NCBI RefSeq assembly: GCF_015565955.1
Contig: NZ_CP064760.1
Span: 2,852,001-2,916,000 of the forward strand
Direction of reading: 5' to 3'
DNA length: 64,000 bases
Source: Microbacterium schleiferi
GTDB lineage: Bacteria > Actinomycetota > Actinomycetes > Actinomycetales > Microbacteriaceae
Part shown: positions 17,997-26,635 of the stretch, piece by piece
Numbering within the stretch: position 1 is the first letter of the stretch
How the letters are laid out: each line of letters opens with the position of its first letter
Notes under the pieces: generated by a model
The model's database searches: none
Seen by the model: only the letters and a program-made list of their open reading frames with translations
Told to the model about the DNA's origin: nothing
Made by a program: the position numbers and the translations under genes

Positions 17997-18584
17997 ATGC
18001 CGAAGATCAGCGATGCTCGACGCGATGCCCGTCGAGCCGAGATCCTCGATGCGGCGCTGCGCTGCTTCTCACGATCGGGCTATCAGCGCACATCGATGGC
18101 CGACATCATCACCGAGTCCGGACTGTCAGCCGGCGCCATCTACGGATACTTCGCGAGCAAACAAGACCTGGTTCTCGCTGTCGCCTCACGGCTGTTGGAG
18201 GAACGCCGCGCCGACGTGGAGAGTGCGGCGCGCGACCATCCGCTTTCGCCCGCCGAGATCGCGCTTACGCTGATCCGCGGCGTCCGCACCCAGATGCCGA
18301 TGGATGTCCTCCTCCAGATCTGGGCAGAAGCCAGCGTCGATCCCGGCATGCGCCGACTGATCGAATCGACACTCGGCCGCCTGCGCGCGACTGTCCGTCA
18401 GAGCCTGCTCGCGTGGGCACTCACGCAGCCAGGCCGCATCCCCGACCCCGCGGCGTGGAGCACCGCGACTGCCCCGGTCCTTCTCAGCCTCATCCCGGGA
18501 TTCGTGCTGCAGCGGGTCCTGCTCGACGGGTTCGACGAAGACGCGTTCCTCCGCGCAGTTCCGATGCTGATCCTCCACGACTGA
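17997..18584 (+). CDS. TetR family transcriptional regulator
   Basis: The 195-residue protein has the TetR helix-turn-helix at about 12-58 (RRAEILDAALRCFSRSGY, then GLSAGAIYGYFASKQDLV) and a variable helical ligand domain. GAGGAGGG ideally precedes the ATG at 17997; an ATG at 17937 would put the operator region next to the start and has no ribosome binding site. It most likely controls the divergent YhgE-like gene and itself. Confidence 0.93.
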   Translation: MPKISDARRDARRAEILDAALRCFSRSGYQRTSMADIITESGLSAGAIYGYFASKQDLVLAVASRLLEERRADVESAARDHPLSPAEIALTLIRGVRTQMPMDVLLQIWAEASVDPGMRRLIESTLGRLRATVRQSLLAWALTQPGRIPDPAAWSTATAPVLLSLIPGFVLQRVLLDGFDEDAFLRAVPMLILHD

Positions 18585-18610
18585 GCAACCGGCCGCCGAC
18601 TCGCGAGAAC

Positions 18611-19309
18611 TCAGGCGAGCTCGACGTCGCGGCCCTCGGTCGTGCGGCCGCCGATCTCGACCTCACGGCCAAGATTGCGGCGATGCGTGACGAGTCTTGA
18701 GCCCGCCCCCTGCTCGATCTGCAGGTCACGGCCCAGTGCGGCGGTCAACCGGATCGCTGCCGACCCGGTTGCCTCGTCGGTGCGGATCCCGAGACCCGGG
18801 GCGAACATCCTCGTCCGCACGCGCCCCTCTTCCTCGTCGAGCCACGCCCAGACGTAGTGCATGCCCTCGGTGTAGGCATCCGGATCGACAGCGTCGACCT
18901 CGGCGGGTGAGTCGAGTTGTTCCAGCTCGAACTCCGGCGCCCAGTCGACCTCGGCGCTGATCCAGGTGATCTCGCCCTCCGCACGCACCCGCGCCGAGCC
19001 GGCGGGGACGGCGACATGACGGATGTCGTCACCCGACGCGCGGAGCCAGGCGGCAAGACCCACCGTCGGGTGTCCGGCGAAGCGCAACTCCTGCTTGGGA
19101 GTGAAGATCCGCGCTCGGACGGTGCGCCCGTCGACCTCGTCGATGAAGACGGTCTCGCTGAACCCGAGGTCTGCGGCGATGTCCTGTTCCCGGCCGCGAG
19201 TGGCCTTCGACGCCCAGACGATGCCGAGCGGATTGCCGTGCTCTCCCGCCTCGTCGACGAAAACGTTCACGACGGTTGCGAGGGTGCCCATGACAGGCCA
19301 GTCTTGCAC
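18611..19309 (-). CDS. PhzF family phenazine biosynthesis-like isomerase
   Basis: A 232-residue member of the diaminopimelate-epimerase-like PhzF family, somewhat shorter than the usual 260-300 residues. Visible are NVFVDEAGEHGNPLGIV, the conserved FSETVFI with its Glu, FTPKQELRFAGHPTVG, and DEATGSAAIRL near the end. The reaction cannot be named; most such proteins are not in phenazine clusters and none is visible here. The GTG at 19309 has GGGGGAG just upstream; the ATG six codons later (19291) is the alternative. It faces the TetR gene 26 bases away. Confidence 0.88.
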   Translation of the reverse strand: MQDWPVMGTLATVVNVFVDEAGEHGNPLGIVWASKATRGREQDIAADLGFSETVFIDEVDGRTVRARIFTPKQELRFAGHPTVGLAAWLRASGDDIRHVAVPAGSARVRAEGEITWISAEVDWAPEFELEQLDSPAEVDAVDPDAYTEGMHYVWAWLDEEEGRVRTRMFAPGLGIRTDEATGSAAIRLTAALGRDLQIEQGAGSRLVTHRRNLGREVEIGGRTTEGRDVELA

Positions 19310-19324
19310 GCCGCTCCCCCGCGG

Positions 19325-20038
19325 TCAGCCCCGCTCGGAGGCCGACCGGGACGCGGTGGCAGGTGTCGGCAATCGCGTCACGAGGATGAGCGCTGCCGCG
19401 ACAGCGACGAGAGCTGCCGCGAGCACGGCGGCGTACGCGAGGACTCCTGCGTACCCTCCGACCCACTCCGGATCGAAGAAGACGTAGGGATACCAGTTCA
19501 GCGAGCTGCCTCGTATGGCGGTGAGAATGCTGTAGGCGAGCGGGTAGAGCAGAGCCCAGAAGGCGCGGTGCAGCGGCACGCGCCGCCGCCCCGGGAACAG
19601 TGCGAAGTCGATGACGGCGTACACCGGGACGACGAAGTGGAGCACTTTCGACGAGAACGGCACGAGAAACGCGAACTCTCCCAGACCCGCCGTCTCCATC
19701 AGGATGGCGAAGGTCACTCCGGAGATGACGAGGTAGCTTGTCACGATCGCTCGGATCGTCGTCAGCCAGGGTGTCTCAGGCCGACCGATCGACATCCAGA
19801 TGATCAGGAGGGTAGTCAGCAGAACAAATGCGATGTTCGATTGGATAGTGAAGTAGCTGAGCAGATTGGTGGCTCGACAGGTGGTAGCGAAGACGCAGTC
19901 GGCGCGCGAGATGAGCGCCCAGGCTGTCGTGACGAGCGCAGCCGACCGCAGCGCGATAACGAGGATGCGCACCCCGAGCTGCAGCAGGGGTGAGGATGCC
20001 GGATGACTGCGCACGTCAGACGCTTCCTCAGTCGGCAT
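19325..20038 (-). CDS. Pr6Pr family integral membrane protein
   Basis: About 237 residues with six predicted membrane helices. NLLSYFTIQSNIAFVL, VPFSSKVLHFVVPVYAVIDF and RAFWALLYPLAYSI (with the following NWYPYVF) are characteristic of Pr6Pr/FAR-17a/AIG1-like proteins. Function in bacteria is unknown; animal relatives hydrolyse fatty-acid esters of hydroxy fatty acids. The ATG at 20038 is preferred, with a GTG at 20050 possible. The 5' end overlaps the divergent lipoprotein gene by 36 bases, so one of the two starts may lie further downstream. Confidence 0.8.
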   Translation of the reverse strand: MPTEEASDVRSHPASSPLLQLGVRILVIALRSAALVTTAWALISRADCVFATTCRATNLLSYFTIQSNIAFVLLTTLLIIWMSIGRPETPWLTTIRAIVTSYLVISGVTFAILMETAGLGEFAFLVPFSSKVLHFVVPVYAVIDFALFPGRRRVPLHRAFWALLYPLAYSILTAIRGSSLNWYPYVFFDPEWVGGYAGVLAYAAVLAAALVAVAAALILVTRLPTPATASRSASERG

Positions 20039-20578
20039 CCGCCCGCGCACGTCAACGAGCCTACGCGCGCCGTCGCAGGACTGGCTGCCTTGGCCGTGGT
20101 TGCGCTGCTCGCCGGATGCAGCGGATCTGCACCCACTCCTTCACCCACGGTGAGCAGCCCGGCGGCGATACCAACACCGACCTCGGGGCCCGGGGGCTAT
20201 GAGAGCCTCTCTCAGGCGTGCACGGCGATCGCTGACGATCTGATCACACTCCAGACGATCGGGGGTACCGTCGAGGTCGGGCTCGGCAGCGACGGTGCGG
20301 AGGCGATCCTCACCGAACTCGCGGAGATGCGAGAACTCGCTCCGGTCGTGCTCCGCTCCACGTATCGCTCGGTCGCGGATGCCATTCGCGACCTGCCCGC
20401 TCCGGATGCCACCGCTGTTGCCACACCGACGGCGGAGCCGTCACCCGCGGCCACCACCACACCCGGGAAGAGCCCGACCCCCGAGCCCGCGGTGACACCA
20501 CCACCGTTTCGCGGGGTCATCGATTCCGCGGCCGACGAGCTGACGATCTGGCTGACGCGCCACTGCGCAGATTTGTGA
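20003..20578 (+). CDS. Putative lipoprotein with Thr/Pro-rich linkers
   Basis: This 191-residue protein has an N-terminal hydrophobic stretch ending in the lipobox LLAGC near residue 39. Two low-complexity segments rich in Pro, Thr and Ser follow, one after the Cys and one near 140-165, flanking a helical domain (ESLSQACTAIADDLITLQ). This looks like a surface lipoprotein with flexible tethers. No family is recognised. The long stretch before the hydrophobic segment, and the 36-base overlap with the divergent gene, suggest the true start could be a later codon. Confidence 0.72.
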   Translation: MTAHVRRFLSRHPPAHVNEPTRAVAGLAALAVVALLAGCSGSAPTPSPTVSSPAAIPTPTSGPGGYESLSQACTAIADDLITLQTIGGTVEVGLGSDGAEAILTELAEMRELAPVVLRSTYRSVADAIRDLPAPDATAVATPTAEPSPAATTTPGKSPTPEPAVTPPPFRGVIDSAADELTIWLTRHCADL

Positions 20579-20646
20579 GGCGCTAGCCGTTCGCCGAAAG
20601 CTGTGAGCACACCCTGACTCTCTGAGGCACCGTTTACGCGACGGAA

Positions 20647-20658
20647 ACACGATCGTGT
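20647..20658. promoter_or_regulatory. Perfect 12-base palindrome in promoter region
   Basis: ACACGATCGTGT is a perfect inverted repeat in the 229-base gap before the flavin reductase pair. The gap holds no gene. Whether it is an operator is unknown. Confidence 0.3.
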
Positions 20659-20807
20659 GCACAATGGATGTGCAGCGTAAGCCGTTGCGGGCGCACTGGG
20701 CCACAAGACCCCGGGGCGTGTGGAGATGTCGTTCGCTCCACGTCCCTCTCGCGGTGTGGTGCGGCGACTCATCCCTTCCTGTTCATCGGTATGGAAGTGA
20801 GAGAGTC

Positions 20808-21347
20808 ATGTCACTCAAAGTCGCAGTCGTCGTGGGGAACCCCAAACCGGCATCGCGCACCCGCAAGATCGCGGAACTCCTGGTCGACAAGCTCCTCGAG
20901 CCGGGGTCGTTCGAGGCGCAGGTGATCGACCTGGCCGACTATACGAGCGATATCTTCGCGTGGCCGTCCGAGACGATGGCGTCGCTGAACGCGCTCGTGG
21001 CCGAAAGCGACCTCGCGGTCTTCGCGTCCCCGACCTACAAAGCCACCTACACCGGGCTGCTCAAGGCATTCCTCGACCGGTATCCGGCGAACGGCCTCGC
21101 GGGCGTCACAGCGATACCGGTGCACACCGGCGCCGACTTCACACACGCTATGGGGCCTACGTTCACCCTCTCCCCCCTCCTGGTGGAGCTCGGAGCGACA
21201 GTTCCCGGACGCGGGTTCTATCTCTCCCTCACTCAGCTGGATCGGGTGGACGAGATCCTGGACGCGGCTGTTGCGGAGTATGCCGGCAACATCCGACGAG
21301 TCGCATCCCTAGCCAGCGCCCTTCGCGCCGGCGTCCCGGCATCCTGA
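20808..21347 (+). CDS. NAD(P)H-dependent FMN reductase (SsuE-like flavodoxin fold)
   Basis: This 179-residue protein supplies reduced flavin. VAVVVGNPKPASRTRKIAELL is the phosphate-binding start of the flavodoxin-like fold and SPTYKATYTGLLKAFLDRYP near 75-95 is the conserved flavin-contacting loop of this reductase family. The ATG at 20808 follows GGAAGTGAGAG; the open frame reaching back to 20655 is not supported. A second, unrelated flavin reductase begins 26 bases downstream, so the pair probably forms an operon serving a flavin-dependent enzyme elsewhere. Confidence 0.9.
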   Translation: MSLKVAVVVGNPKPASRTRKIAELLVDKLLEPGSFEAQVIDLADYTSDIFAWPSETMASLNALVAESDLAVFASPTYKATYTGLLKAFLDRYPANGLAGVTAIPVHTGADFTHAMGPTFTLSPLLVELGATVPGRGFYLSLTQLDRVDEILDAAVAEYAGNIRRVASLASALRAGVPAS

Positions 21348-21373
21348 ACCGACGGCGAAAAGAAGGAAGACCC

Positions 21374-21897
21374 ATGTCGCAATACTCGGCACCCGATGTG
21401 CCGTTCTCTCCCCGTCAGTTCCGTGACACGCTCGGTCACTACGCGTCAGGAATCACGATCGTCTCGGGCATCGACGACGGTCAACCGATCGGGTTCACCT
21501 GTCAGTCGTTCTTCTCGGTGTCGATCGACCCGCCGCTGATTTCGTTCAGCGTCATGAAGACCTCGACGACCTACCCTCGGATCGCCGCCACCGGCCGATT
21601 CGCCGTGAACATCCTCGCCCACAACCAGCACACGATCGCGAACCAGTTCGCGCGCAGCGGCACCGACAAGTGGGCGGGGTGTCGTGGTCGGCAGCCGAGT
21701 CCGGCAATCCGATCATCGCCGACACCCTGATGTGGGTGGACTGCGAGGCGTGGGCCGAGCACGAAGCAGGCGACCACCTCATCGTGATCGGCAAGGTCGT
21801 CGCGATGAGCCCGCCGGAGTGGCACCGCCACGAGCCGCTGCTGTATTTCAAGGGCTCCTATCGCCATCTGCGGGATCTCGATCAGCTCGCCGGGTGA
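21374..21897 (+). pseudogene. Flavin reductase family (HpaC-like) protein, frameshifted
   Basis: The protein would have about 174 residues. The first 100 (HYASGITIVSG, GFTCQSFFSVSIDPPLISFSV, GRFAVNILAHNQ) form the split-barrel flavin reductase domain. The frame then fails at the G run 21676-21679. One more G gives KWAGVSWSAAESGNP and the expected tail with AGDHLIVIGKVVAM, stopping at 21897. GAAGGAAGA precedes the ATG. Both parts are needed for a normal-length enzyme, and the downstream frame is perfectly conserved, so the gene itself is probably intact. Confidence 0.85.
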
Positions 21898-21908
21898 CGG
21901 GGCGGGCC

Positions 21909-21932
21909 GTGTGGCACTCGTCGGTGCCACGC
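21909..21932 (+). terminator. Possible terminator hairpin
   Basis: GTGGCAC at 21911 pairs with GTGCCAC at 21924 over a 6-base loop, just after the flavin reductase stop and followed by T-rich ATGTTTAT. The stem is short. Confidence 0.4.
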
Positions 21933-22014
21933 ATGTTTATGGCCAGCGAAAGAATGCGAGATCTTGCATCCGTATGAGGCGGAAAACGCCGCAGGATCTC
22001 CCTAGCCTCGAGGC

Positions 22015-22851
22015 ATGCATCCGGCCCTGAGCGACCACGCGCGCCCGAAACGGGCAGTGTTCTTCATCTCGGATAGCACCGGCATCACCGCCGAAACCCT
22101 GGGCAACGCCCTCCTGGCGAACTTCCCCGGCTTCCGGTTCGAGCGTCACACGATTCCCTTCATCGACACCGCCGAAGCCGCTACCGCGGTGGTGCAGACG
22201 ATCACCGCCGCGGATGCCGCGGGCCTCGCGCCCATCGTCTTCTCGACCATGAAGAACGCCGCTGTCGGGCGTGTGCTCGACACGGCACCGGCGCCACGCA
22301 TCGACTTGCTCGGCGGCCACCTCACCGAACTCGAGCAAACACTCGGCACGACGGCATCCGAGCAGCTGGGGCAGTTCCACACCGTCGGCGACACCGAGGC
22401 CTACTTCGCCCGCATGCGCGCCGTCGAGTACGCCATCGAGCACGACGACGGTCAGAGTTCGCGGGCCTTGGAGTTCGCCGACGTCATCATCATCGCGCCC
22501 TCGCGCTGCGGCAAGACCCCGACGACGATGTATCTCGCGCTGCAGTACGGCCTCTTGGTCGCCAATTACCCCCTCACCGACGAAGACTTCCCCACCGACG
22601 GTCTCCCCCGACTGGTCGCCCCCTACGCCGACCGCTGCTACGGGCTCACCACGACCCCCCTCCGGCTGAGTCAGGTGCGCCACGAGCGGCGACCGGACTC
22701 CCGCTACGCGAGCCTCGCGCAGTGCACTCTCGAGCTGCGTCGCGCCGAAGAGCTGTACCGGCGCACCCGGGTCCCGTTCCTGAATTCCTCGACCAAGAGC
22801 GTCGAAGAGATGTCGGCCATCATCCTGCAGACCCTGAAGCTTCGCGCCTGA
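22015..22851 (+). CDS. PEP synthase regulatory protein (DUF299 bifunctional kinase/pyrophosphorylase)
   Basis: The 278-residue DUF299 protein phosphorylates PEP synthase on a Thr using ADP, inactivating it, and reverses this by phosphorolysis. Key segments are [18 protein letters not shown] near 16, IVFSTMKN and the P-loop [19 protein letters not shown] near 160, then ANYPL. The C-terminal NSSTKSVEE is also typical. It ends 38 bases before the PEP synthase gene, which makes the target clear: the PEP synthase, as opposed to a pyruvate, phosphate dikinase. Confidence 0.93.
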   Translation: MHPALSDHARPKRAVFFISDSTGITAETLGNALLANFPGFRFERHTIPFIDTAEAATAVVQTITAADAAGLAPIVFSTMKNAAVGRVLDTAPAPRIDLLGGHLTELEQTLGTTASEQLGQFHTVGDTEAYFARMRAVEYAIEHDDGQSSRALEFADVIIIAPSRCGKTPTTMYLALQYGLLVANYPLTDEDFPTDGLPRLVAPYADRCYGLTTTPLRLSQVRHERRPDSRYASLAQCTLELRRAEELYRRTRVPFLNSSTKSVEEMSAIILQTLKLRA

Positions 22852-22889
22852 CCATCCGTCACGCCCCGCCCCCTCACAAAGGAGTACCC

Positions 22890-25286
22890 ATGAAGAACGT
22901 CCTCTGGTTCGACGAGATCGGCATGAGCGACCTACCCGCGGTCGGCGGCAAGAACGCCTCGCTCGGCGAGATGGTTTCGCACCTGTCCGCGCTGGGCGTG
23001 CGGGTTCCCGGCGGGTTCGCCACCACCGCCGAGGCCTATCGGCGCTTCCTCGACCACGACGGCCTCGGGGACCAGATCGCCGCGCTCGTTCGCGACCTCG
23101 ATACGGACGACGTTGCCGAACTGACGCGCATCGGCGGCGAGATCCGCGCCCGCATCGAGCGGCATCCGCTGCCCGCAGACCTCGAGCGCGACATCCGCGC
23201 CGCCTACGACCGCCTGCTGCAGGACGATGTCGAGCCGGATGCTGCCACCTGGGCGGTCCGCTCGTCCGCGACCGCGGAGGACCTGCCCGACGCTTCCTTC
23301 GCGGGGCAGCAGGAGACGTTCCTGAACATCGGCGGGATCGAGAACATCCTCACCGCGATCCGCCGAGTCTTCGCCTCGCTCTACAACGACCGCGCGATTG
23401 CCTACCGCGTTCACCAGGGTTTCGACCACACGGAGGTTGCGCTGTCGGCCGGTGTGCAGCGCATGGTGCGCTCGGACGTCGGCGCCGCGGGCGTCATGTT
23501 CACCGTCGACACCGAGTCGGGGTTCGATCAGGCAGTGTTCATCACGAGTTCCTACGGCCTCGGCGAAGCTGTCGTGCAGGGCGCCGTCAACCCCGACGAG
23601 TTCTACGTTTCCAAGCCGGCTCTCCGCGCCGGGCGCCCGGCGGTCCTCAAGCGCTCCGTGGGCGAGAAGGCGATCGCGATGCGGTACACCGATAGCCGCG
23701 AGGCCGGTGCCAGCACCGCCTTCGTCGATGTGCCGCCGGCCGACCGCATCCGGTTCTCGCTCACGGATGCGGAGCTCGAAGAGCTTGCCCGCCAGGCCCT
23801 CGTCATCGAAGAGCACTACGGCCGCGCAATGGACATCGAGTGGGGCAAAGACGGTGTCGATGGACGCTTGTACATCCTGCAGGCCCGACCCGAGACCGTC
23901 GTCTCGCGGGCATCGGCGAATGTGATCCGTCGATTCCGGCTCCACGAACGCGGAACAGTCCTCGCCGCCGGCCGAGCGATCGGGCAGCGCATCGGGGCCG
24001 GCCCCGTACGGGTTCTCCGCGACATCGCCGAGATGGGGTCCTTCCGCCCCGGCGACGTGCTCGTCGCGGACATGACCGATCCCGACTGGGAGCCGATCAT
24101 GAAGAGGGCGTCAGCGATCGTGACCAACCGCGGCGGGAGAACCTGCCACGCGGCGATCATTGCGCGCGAGCTCGGCATCCCCGCTGTTGTCGGCGCCGGC
24201 GACGCGACGCGCGTGCTCCAGGAGGGGCAGGACGTGACGGTTTCCTGCGCCGAGGGCGACACGGGCTTCGTCTATGAGGGTGCGCTCGAGTTCGCCGAAG
24301 AGGAGACGCACCTCGATCGGATGCCCGAGCTTCCCGTCAAGATCATGATGAACGTCGGCACCCCCGACCAGGCGTTCTCGTTCTCGCGGCTCCCTCACCG
24401 CGGCGTCGGTCTCGCGCGGCTCGAGTTCATCATCAACCGCCAGATCGGCATCCATCCCCGCGCCCTGCTGGAGCAGGACCTTCCCGCCGGGCTGCGGACC
24501 GAGATCGACGAGCGGGTCGCGGCCTATCCGTCGCCGCGGGACTTCTTCGTGCAGCGCGTGGCCGAAGGCATCTCGATGATTGCGGCGGCCTTCGCCCCCG
24601 AGCCGGTGATCGTACGGATGAGTGACTTCAAGTCCAACGAGTACGCAAACCTCATCGGTGGGGAGATTTACGAACCCCACGAAGAGAACCCGATGATCGG
24701 CTACCGGGGCGCCTCGCGCTACATCTCCCCCGACTTCCGCGCGTGCTTCGACATGGAGTGCGAAGCCCTGCGGTACGTCCGCGACGAGATGGGATTCACG
24801 AACGTCCAGGTCATGATCCCGTTCGTGCGGACCGTCGGCGAGGGGCACGCTGTCGTCGAGATGCTCGCCGAGAACGGCCTGCGCCGCGGCGTCAACGACC
24901 TCAAGGTCATCATGATGTGTGAGCTGCCCACGAACGCTCTTCTCGCCGACCAGTACCTGGAGTTCTTCGATGGCTTCTCGATCGGCTCGAACGACATGAC
25001 GCAGCTCACCCTGGGCCTCGACCGCGACAGCGCGCTCGTCGCGAACACCTTCGACGAGCGCGATCCTGCCGTGTTGCAGCTCATGTCGATGGCGATCCAG
25101 GCGTGCCGCGCACAGGGCAAATACGTGGGGATCTGCGGTCAGGGACCGAGCGATCATCCGGACCTTGCCGAGTGGCTGCTCGAGCAGGGCGTGGAGTCGA
25201 TCTCGCTGAACCCCGACACGGTCGTCGAGACCTGGATGCGGTTGGCCGCAGAAGCGCCCACGAACACCTCGACCGTCACTCCGTAA
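22890..25286 (+). CDS. ppsA: Phosphoenolpyruvate synthase
   Basis: It makes PEP from pyruvate and ATP, feeding gluconeogenesis. The 798-residue protein has an ATP-grasp-like domain at 1-350 ([31 protein letters not shown]). The swivelling phospho-histidine domain has [14 protein letters not shown] with His420. The C-terminal PEP/pyruvate barrel ends with [12 protein letters not shown] and the expected catalytic Cys749. AAAGGAG precedes the ATG by 8 bases. Phosphorylation by the upstream DUF299 protein would fall on the Thr two residues before His420 (T-C-H). Confidence 0.97.
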   Translation: MKNVLWFDEIGMSDLPAVGGKNASLGEMVSHLSALGVRVPGGFATTAEAYRRFLDHDGLGDQIAALVRDLDTDDVAELTRIGGEIRARIERHPLPADLERDIRAAYDRLLQDDVEPDAATWAVRSSATAEDLPDASFAGQQETFLNIGGIENILTAIRRVFASLYNDRAIAYRVHQGFDHTEVALSAGVQRMVRSDVGAAGVMFTVDTESGFDQAVFITSSYGLGEAVVQGAVNPDEFYVSKPALRAGRPAVLKRSVGEKAIAMRYTDSREAGASTAFVDVPPADRIRFSLTDAELEELARQALVIEEHYGRAMDIEWGKDGVDGRLYILQARPETVVSRASANVIRRFRLHERGTVLAAGRAIGQRIGAGPVRVLRDIAEMGSFRPGDVLVADMTDPDWEPIMKRASAIVTNRGGRTCHAAIIARELGIPAVVGAGDATRVLQEGQDVTVSCAEGDTGFVYEGALEFAEEETHLDRMPELPVKIMMNVGTPDQAFSFSRLPHRGVGLARLEFIINRQIGIHPRALLEQDLPAGLRTEIDERVAAYPSPRDFFVQRVAEGISMIAAAFAPEPVIVRMSDFKSNEYANLIGGEIYEPHEENPMIGYRGASRYISPDFRACFDMECEALRYVRDEMGFTNVQVMIPFVRTVGEGHAVVEMLAENGLRRGVNDLKVIMMCELPTNALLADQYLEFFDGFSIGSNDMTQLTLGLDRDSALVANTFDERDPAVLQLMSMAIQACRAQGKYVGICGQGPSDHPDLAEWLLEQGVESISLNPDTVVETWMRLAAEAPTNTSTVTP

Positions 25287-25376
25287 CGCGATCGCACGAA
25301 AAGGGCAACCCCCTCTCCGCGCAGCGGAGGTGCGCCTACCGTGGCCTCTCATCCACACGGACAGAGGAGACGCATC

Positions 25377-25547
25377 GTGGGACTCGACGACAAGATCAAG
25401 AACTCGGCAGAAGAACTCAAGGGCAAGGCCAAGGAAGGTGTCGGCGACGCCACCGACAACGAGGAGCTCGAGGCAGAGGGCAAGGCCGACCAGGCCAAGG
25501 CCGACCTCAAGCAGGCTGGCGAGAAGACGAAGGACGCACTGTCCTGA
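25377..25547 (+). CDS. CsbD family stress protein
   Basis: A 56-residue, highly charged, disordered-looking protein of Lys, Glu, Ala and Asp. LDDKIKNSAEELKGKAKEGVG and DQAKADLKQAGEKTKDAL are the CsbD signature repeats. The GTG at 25377 is preceded by AGAGGAG; the longer ATG frame at 25341 is not. CsbD-like proteins accumulate under general stress but have no known biochemical activity. It is its own transcript, ending in the strong hairpin directly after it. Confidence 0.9.
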   Translation: MGLDDKIKNSAEELKGKAKEGVGDATDNEELEAEGKADQAKADLKQAGEKTKDALS

Positions 25548-25560
25548 CGCTGCCGCGATC

Positions 25561-25600
25561 AACCGATGGGGCCTGTCCACGCGGACAGGCCCCATCGGTT
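25561..25600 (+). terminator. Strong terminator after csbD
   Basis: AACCGATGGGGCCTGTCC pairs perfectly over 18 bases with its inverted copy at 25583-25600 across the four-base loop ACGC. The next gene's GTG start follows with no gap, so that gene either begins downstream of this point or is reached by read-through. Confidence 0.88.
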
Positions 25601-26635
25601 GTGTCACTTCGCCCCGACCCGGCCGCCGCGAGCGTATCCGTGCGCGGCGCCGTCAGTGCGGCAGCCGAGATCGACGGGTTCGGCACGGACGTGGATCCGA
25701 CCCTCGCCTGGTGCGTGGCGGTCGGAGAGTGGGCGCCGCCGGTCGGCGAGGGGCGGACGACCGAACTCTGGGAACTCCTCGCTTCGACCGCCGCGGTCGA
25801 CGTCGCCGCCGCGCGCATCCTGGAACCGCACCTGGACGCGCTGACGATTCTGGCGCAAGCTGAGCGGTCTGAGCTCCGCAGCCCGCATGACACCTGGGGA
25901 GTCTTCGCCGCCGAAAGCCCCGACCACCGCCTGCGTGCTGAGCAATCGCGCACCGGATGGAGGCTTCGAGGCACCAAGCCGTGGTGCTCGCTCGCGTCAC
26001 ACCTCTCCCGGGCTCTCGTCACGGCAACGCTGGATGACGGGCGGCGCCGCCTGTTCGCTGTCGACCTCCGCGCGGACGGCGTTCGTCCCCATGCGGGGCC
26101 GTGGGCGGCACGCGGGCTCGCGCAGGTCGTGAGTGCGCCCGTCGACTTCGATGACGCCCCTGGAGAGCCGGTCGGCGAGGCAGGCTGGTACCTGGAGCGG
26201 CCGGGGTTTGCCTGGGGCGGGATGTCGGTCGCGGCCTGCTGGTGGGGCGCGGCGACCAGGATCGCGCAGCGACTGCTGGCACCGGCGCAGTCGGCGAACG
26301 CCGACCAGCTCTCGCTCGTCCACCTCGGAAAGGTCGACACCGCACTCTGGTCGGCGCGCGCCGTGCTCGCTGAAGCTGCGGACCTCGTGGATGACGGGCG
26401 GTCGAGGCGGGTAGGCGAGCGTGCGGTGAGTGAACGCCTGCGCGCCGTCGTGGCGGATGCCGCTACGCTCACCCTTGCCGAAGCCGCCGCGGCGCTGGGC
26501 CCCGGTCCCCTGACCCGTGACGAGCAGTTTGCCCGCAACAGCGCCGACCTCCACCTCTACCTGCAGCAACACCATGGGCTCCGCGATGTGGCGCGCATCG
26601 GTCGCGAGGCCGCCCGACAGGGCGCCGCGTGGTGA
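25601..26635 (+). CDS. Acyl-CoA dehydrogenase-like flavoprotein
   Basis: This 344-residue protein has the acyl-CoA dehydrogenase layout: an N-terminal helical domain, a middle beta domain (WGVFAAESPDHRL, GTKPWCSLASHLSRALVTA), and a C-terminal four-helix domain (RLLAPAQSANADQLSLVHLGKVD). It is shorter than the 380-residue norm, and I cannot pick out a catalytic Glu. The GTG at 25601 directly follows a terminator and has no ribosome binding site, so the true start may be a later GTG such as that near 25639. Its stop overlaps the next start in GTGA, tying it to the PIG-L/glycosyltransferase genes. The substrate is unknown. Confidence 0.78.
   Translation: MSLRPDPAAASVSVRGAVSAAAEIDGFGTDVDPTLAWCVAVGEWAPPVGEGRTTELWELLASTAAVDVAAARILEPHLDALTILAQAERSELRSPHDTWGVFAAESPDHRLRAEQSRTGWRLRGTKPWCSLASHLSRALVTATLDDGRRRLFAVDLRADGVRPHAGPWAARGLAQVVSAPVDFDDAPGEPVGEAGWYLERPGFAWGGMSVAACWWGAATRIAQRLLAPAQSANADQLSLVHLGKVDTALWSARAVLAEAADLVDDGRSRRVGERAVSERLRAVVADAATLTLAEAAAALGPGPLTRDEQFARNSADLHLYLQQHHGLRDVARIGREAARQGAAW

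Noticed and set aside
18611..19309. PhzF-like gene as evidence of phenazine production
   Set aside because: No other phenazine genes are nearby and most PhzF-family proteins have unrelated roles.
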